From Phaseolus vulgaris (Eukaryota > Streptophyta > Magnoliopsida > Fabales > Fabaceae): DNA of 64,000 bases. Made by a program: the position numbers and the translations under genes. The notes beneath the pieces are model-generated. The model ran no database searches. It saw only the letters and a program-made list of their open reading frames with translations, and was not told the origin of the DNA. Positions 61,286-64,000 of this stretch are shown in pieces; the first letter of the stretch is position 1, and every line of letters starts with the position of its first letter. The stretch spans positions 18,292,111 to 18,356,110 of the forward strand of contig NC_023754.2 in the NCBI RefSeq assembly GCF_000499845.2, read 5' to 3'.

Positions 61286-62418
61286 TAAAGAGACTATTGG
61301 TTTGTATATAATTTAAATTTGATTGGTAAATTTGTGATTGATATATTAAAATTAAAGATGTCTCATTTGTTAATATTTATATTATGTGATGAAATTGAAC
61401 AACTTTGTAGAAGTATAAGATTTGAATCTTTGGCCCATCCATCTCAAGTCATATACTCATGCCTTTTGTCCATTCTTCTGATCATAATACTACAAAAATT
61501 GTTATCATTAAATTATTGACTCAATATATTGTCCTTATTAATGTGTCATGTGAAAAGCCTTTATCAACTATAAATATTTCATAATAATCTTCTAAAAATG
61601 AATTTCAGTCATAACCATATATTGATTTATAAAAAATATTTTGGTAAATATATTGATAATCATATTACACTTAACAATAGTCCCTTTGCCGATGATTCTT
61701 TGTGCATTAGATTTAATCTGTATCTCTAGTGGAAAGTGAACTTAAATCATTAAATTTAAAATAATAAACAACTTTTAATATTTTATTTAAATTCTAACAA
61801 TAAAAAATTATGTAAAAATTCTTAACTTTAATAATATGAACATTTTAAGAAATTTATACTCCACTACAAGTAAGCAAGCATTATATCAAAAGAATATATT
61901 GTTTTTGAAGGGTATGAATCGCGTATCTGAAATATTATTAACAACACTTATAATTAAATTGATGAAAAATAGTGTTTTAAATTAAAATTACCCAAATCTT
62001 ATATCTGATAGTACTTATGTCAAAGAGTACATTAATTTCTTATTTTATATATTAAGAATGAAATATTAGACCCACCTAAGTATAAAATCCTTTTTAAATA
62101 ATTTTTTATTGAAAAATTAAAAATTAAAAAATATATTAATTTAAGATTCCAATATTGCTTTAGAACTTAAAAAGTAATAACTCAATATGAGATTATTATG
62201 CCTTGATGGTTGAAGGGTTTAGAAAAGGAGTGGAAGATTTAGAACAAGAAAACACTTTAGAAAGCTAGAAAAATGTTGAGTCAAAGTGCAAAAAGAGTTA
62301 AATTTGAAATGTAATTAAGAAGGATAATGTGACATTAAGAGCAAAATGAAAATGAATCAAGTTGTTTAAGAGTAGAAAGTTAAATTTTTAAAAAGTAATT
62401 TTTGGGGCATTTAGACCT
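61286..62418. other. Intergenic spacer with a partial R repeat
   Basis: 61,360-61,510 is a diverged copy of part of repeat R (TTGAATCTTTGGCCCATCCA). The 66-codon frame at 61,319-61,519 is this repeat, not a gene. The rest is AT-rich with no feature. Confidence 0.55.
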
Positions 62419-63799
62419 CTATTAATCTTTAAGTGAAAGAGTAATATATTTCTATGGTTATATTTGTTCTTCTTTATTAACTTTTTTTATTTATGATAAA
62501 CAAATATATTAACTCCAATCATCTTTTAACTGAGTTTCCCATAATAATATATATATATATATATATATTGTATATGATTAACATCAACACGCAAGTAAAT
62601 ATTAAAGAAAACAAAGTACATATAAAGTATGGCGTTTTTCATGCATCCATTGTTTTGCATGTATTAGTATTACACATCACAAAGCTTAATGAACTATTAT
62701 TTATCATCATATTGCTATTATGCAAGAAGAGGTTAAATTTGTATAGAAGGAGATGAAACTAATGAAGATATTTGACCAAGTATAAAATTAAGCATAAATG
62801 GTGTCATTTGTTCTAAAAAGAAATGCAACTTTTATTGGAATGCAATTATTATCTCCTTCAAATACTTATTTTCTTTAGTTAAGTTTGATATCAGATGTCT
62901 CATTTGTTCATGTTTACATGATGTGATGACATTTAAAGAACTTGTAGAGGTAGAAGGTGTGAATCTTTGGCCCATAAATCTCAAGCTAGGTATTCATCCC
63001 TTTTATTCGATTCTTCTAATAATACAATAAAAGTTTTGTCATCATCAAATGAACGACTAGACACATTAAAAAATAAAATAAATTTAAAGTTACAAGTTCA
63101 AAATAAATATAATAATTAACATTAAAAAACGTTAATAATGACAAATTTTTAATATGAGTCATACGAAACTGCTACAATAGTTTAAAATAAATATTACAAT
63201 TAATATTAAAAAATACGTTAATAATAACCGTAGTTTGACCATACTGTTACAATCTTCCTTACAATAAAAAAAAACTCAAACGGTCACTTTTTTTAATTCA
63301 ATTCTTTCATATAACATTATTTATACTTTTATTTTCCCATCTAGCACTCTTTTATTTTTTTTTATCTATCTAGCACCTTTTTATTTTTTTTATCTATCTA
63401 GCACCCTTTTGTTTTTATTTTATCTATCTAGCACCATTTCAAAAGTAAAAAAAAATTAATTTTAATTTTGAATACATTAAAAAAATAAATATTTTTAATG
63501 TTTAAAATAGTTAGAAATATAATTAATGAATAAAAAAATATTTTTTACAAAATAAAAATAAAATAAAAATAAATTAAAAATGTTTAGTTAAATTTTTTTT
63601 AAATGAAGAAAATAAAAAATTAAACCCTACAACAACATAAAAGTTGAATCTATAAACATCAATTAGTATTTATTTTATTATTATTGATGATGTAATCATG
63701 TTAATTTCAAGTAAAAAATACAGGACATAATTATAAAAAAAACCAAAGTTAATTAATATTAATTAGTAGTGGACACACATATAATATTGAAGTGTCTAC
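62419..63799 (+). repeat. Long repeat R, copy 2
   Basis: Same direction and nearly the same length as the copy at 52,904-54,273, with small indels. Its ATCTAGCACC minisatellite (about 63,335-63,440) has one more unit than copy 1. The right end TATTGAAGTGTCTAC runs into a palindrome. Confidence 0.82.
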
Positions 63800-64000
63800 T
63801 ACTTTAGGGTAGACATTTTAATATTATCTCTGTGTCCACTACTAATTAAACTAATTGACTTTGTTTTTTTTATAATTATGTCCTATATTTTTTACTTGAA
63901 ATTAACATGATTACATCATCAATAATAATAAATACATATTAATTTTTGTTTATAGATTCAACTTTTATGTTGTTGTAGGGTTTAATTTTTTATTTTCTCC
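63606..64000. repeat. Palindrome at the window edge (R ends tail to tail)
   Basis: The sequence left of 63,799 reappears as its reverse complement from 63,809, around a 9-nt centre (TACTTTAGG). Arms of at least about 190 bp include GTAGTGGACACA/TGTGTCCACTAC and TTGATGATGTAATCATGTTA with its complement. The right arm leaves the window, so a third, inverted R copy probably follows. Confidence 0.9.

Overview
This window is nuclear DNA of a flowering plant, almost certainly a eudicot. The signs are very high A+T, small multi-exon genes with plant-type splice sites, a nuclear tRNA-Glu with plant-type flanks, and plant CACTA, copia and LINE remnants. A legume is my guess from the repeat style, but nothing in the sequence proves it.

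Only five protein genes can be supported, plus one tRNA. (1) 14.7-16.7 kb, minus strand: an SGF11-like subunit of the SAGA histone-deubiquitination module, rebuilt from three coding exons (179 aa), with a 5' leader that probably reaches 18.5 kb. (2) 25.8-26.1 kb, plus strand: a 101-aa single-pass membrane protein whose N-terminal half resembles an ATL protein but which has no RING finger. (3) 30.9-33.3 kb, minus strand: a plastid phytol/farnesol kinase (VTE5/FOLK family), rebuilt from six exons that join in phase (296 aa). As I recall it, Arabidopsis chromosome 5 has FOLK, a small transmembrane protein and SGF11 in a row (At5g58560, At5g58570, At5g58575), so 14-33 kb looks like a conserved gene block expanded by transposons. 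(4, 5) 46.0-47.0 kb (minus) and 56.1-57.1 kb (plus): two intact five-exon copies of a lysine/glutamate-rich coiled-coil gene of unknown function, on the arms of a large inverted duplication. The tRNA-Glu(CTC) is at 13.8 kb and is followed at once by a T-rich minisatellite.

The rest is intergenic and repetitive. 0-13.7 kb: AT-rich spacer, two broken LINE 3' ends on the minus strand (4.9-6.25 and 10.9-11.95 kb), a GC-richer island with a G-box and three TCP-type motifs (6.5-7.08 kb), a (TTTA)/(TTA) microsatellite and fold-back elements. 18.6-25.7 kb: a decayed Ty1/copia element (19.6-21.65 kb, minus) and more fold-back elements. 27.1-28.8 kb and 35.4-36.3 kb: two short CACTA elements with recognisable ends and 3-bp target duplications. 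38.5-44.55 kb: a tandem array of about 13 units of roughly 455 bp, each unit itself a diverged dimer. 44.1-48.7 kb and 55.0-58.5 kb: the inverted duplication. 57.7-61.3 kb: further direct duplications that carry a single inverted satellite unit, one with a 5'-truncated LINE bounded by a 14-bp target duplication. 52.9-54.3 and 62.4-63.8 kb: two copies of one long repeat, the second running into a palindrome that leaves the window.

I found no new multi-gene system. The most interesting part is 38-64 kb, where nested insertions allow a relative history to be read: MITE insertion, then inverted duplication of the coiled-coil gene, then growth of the satellite in one arm only. All gene models are hand-spliced and lack transcript support.
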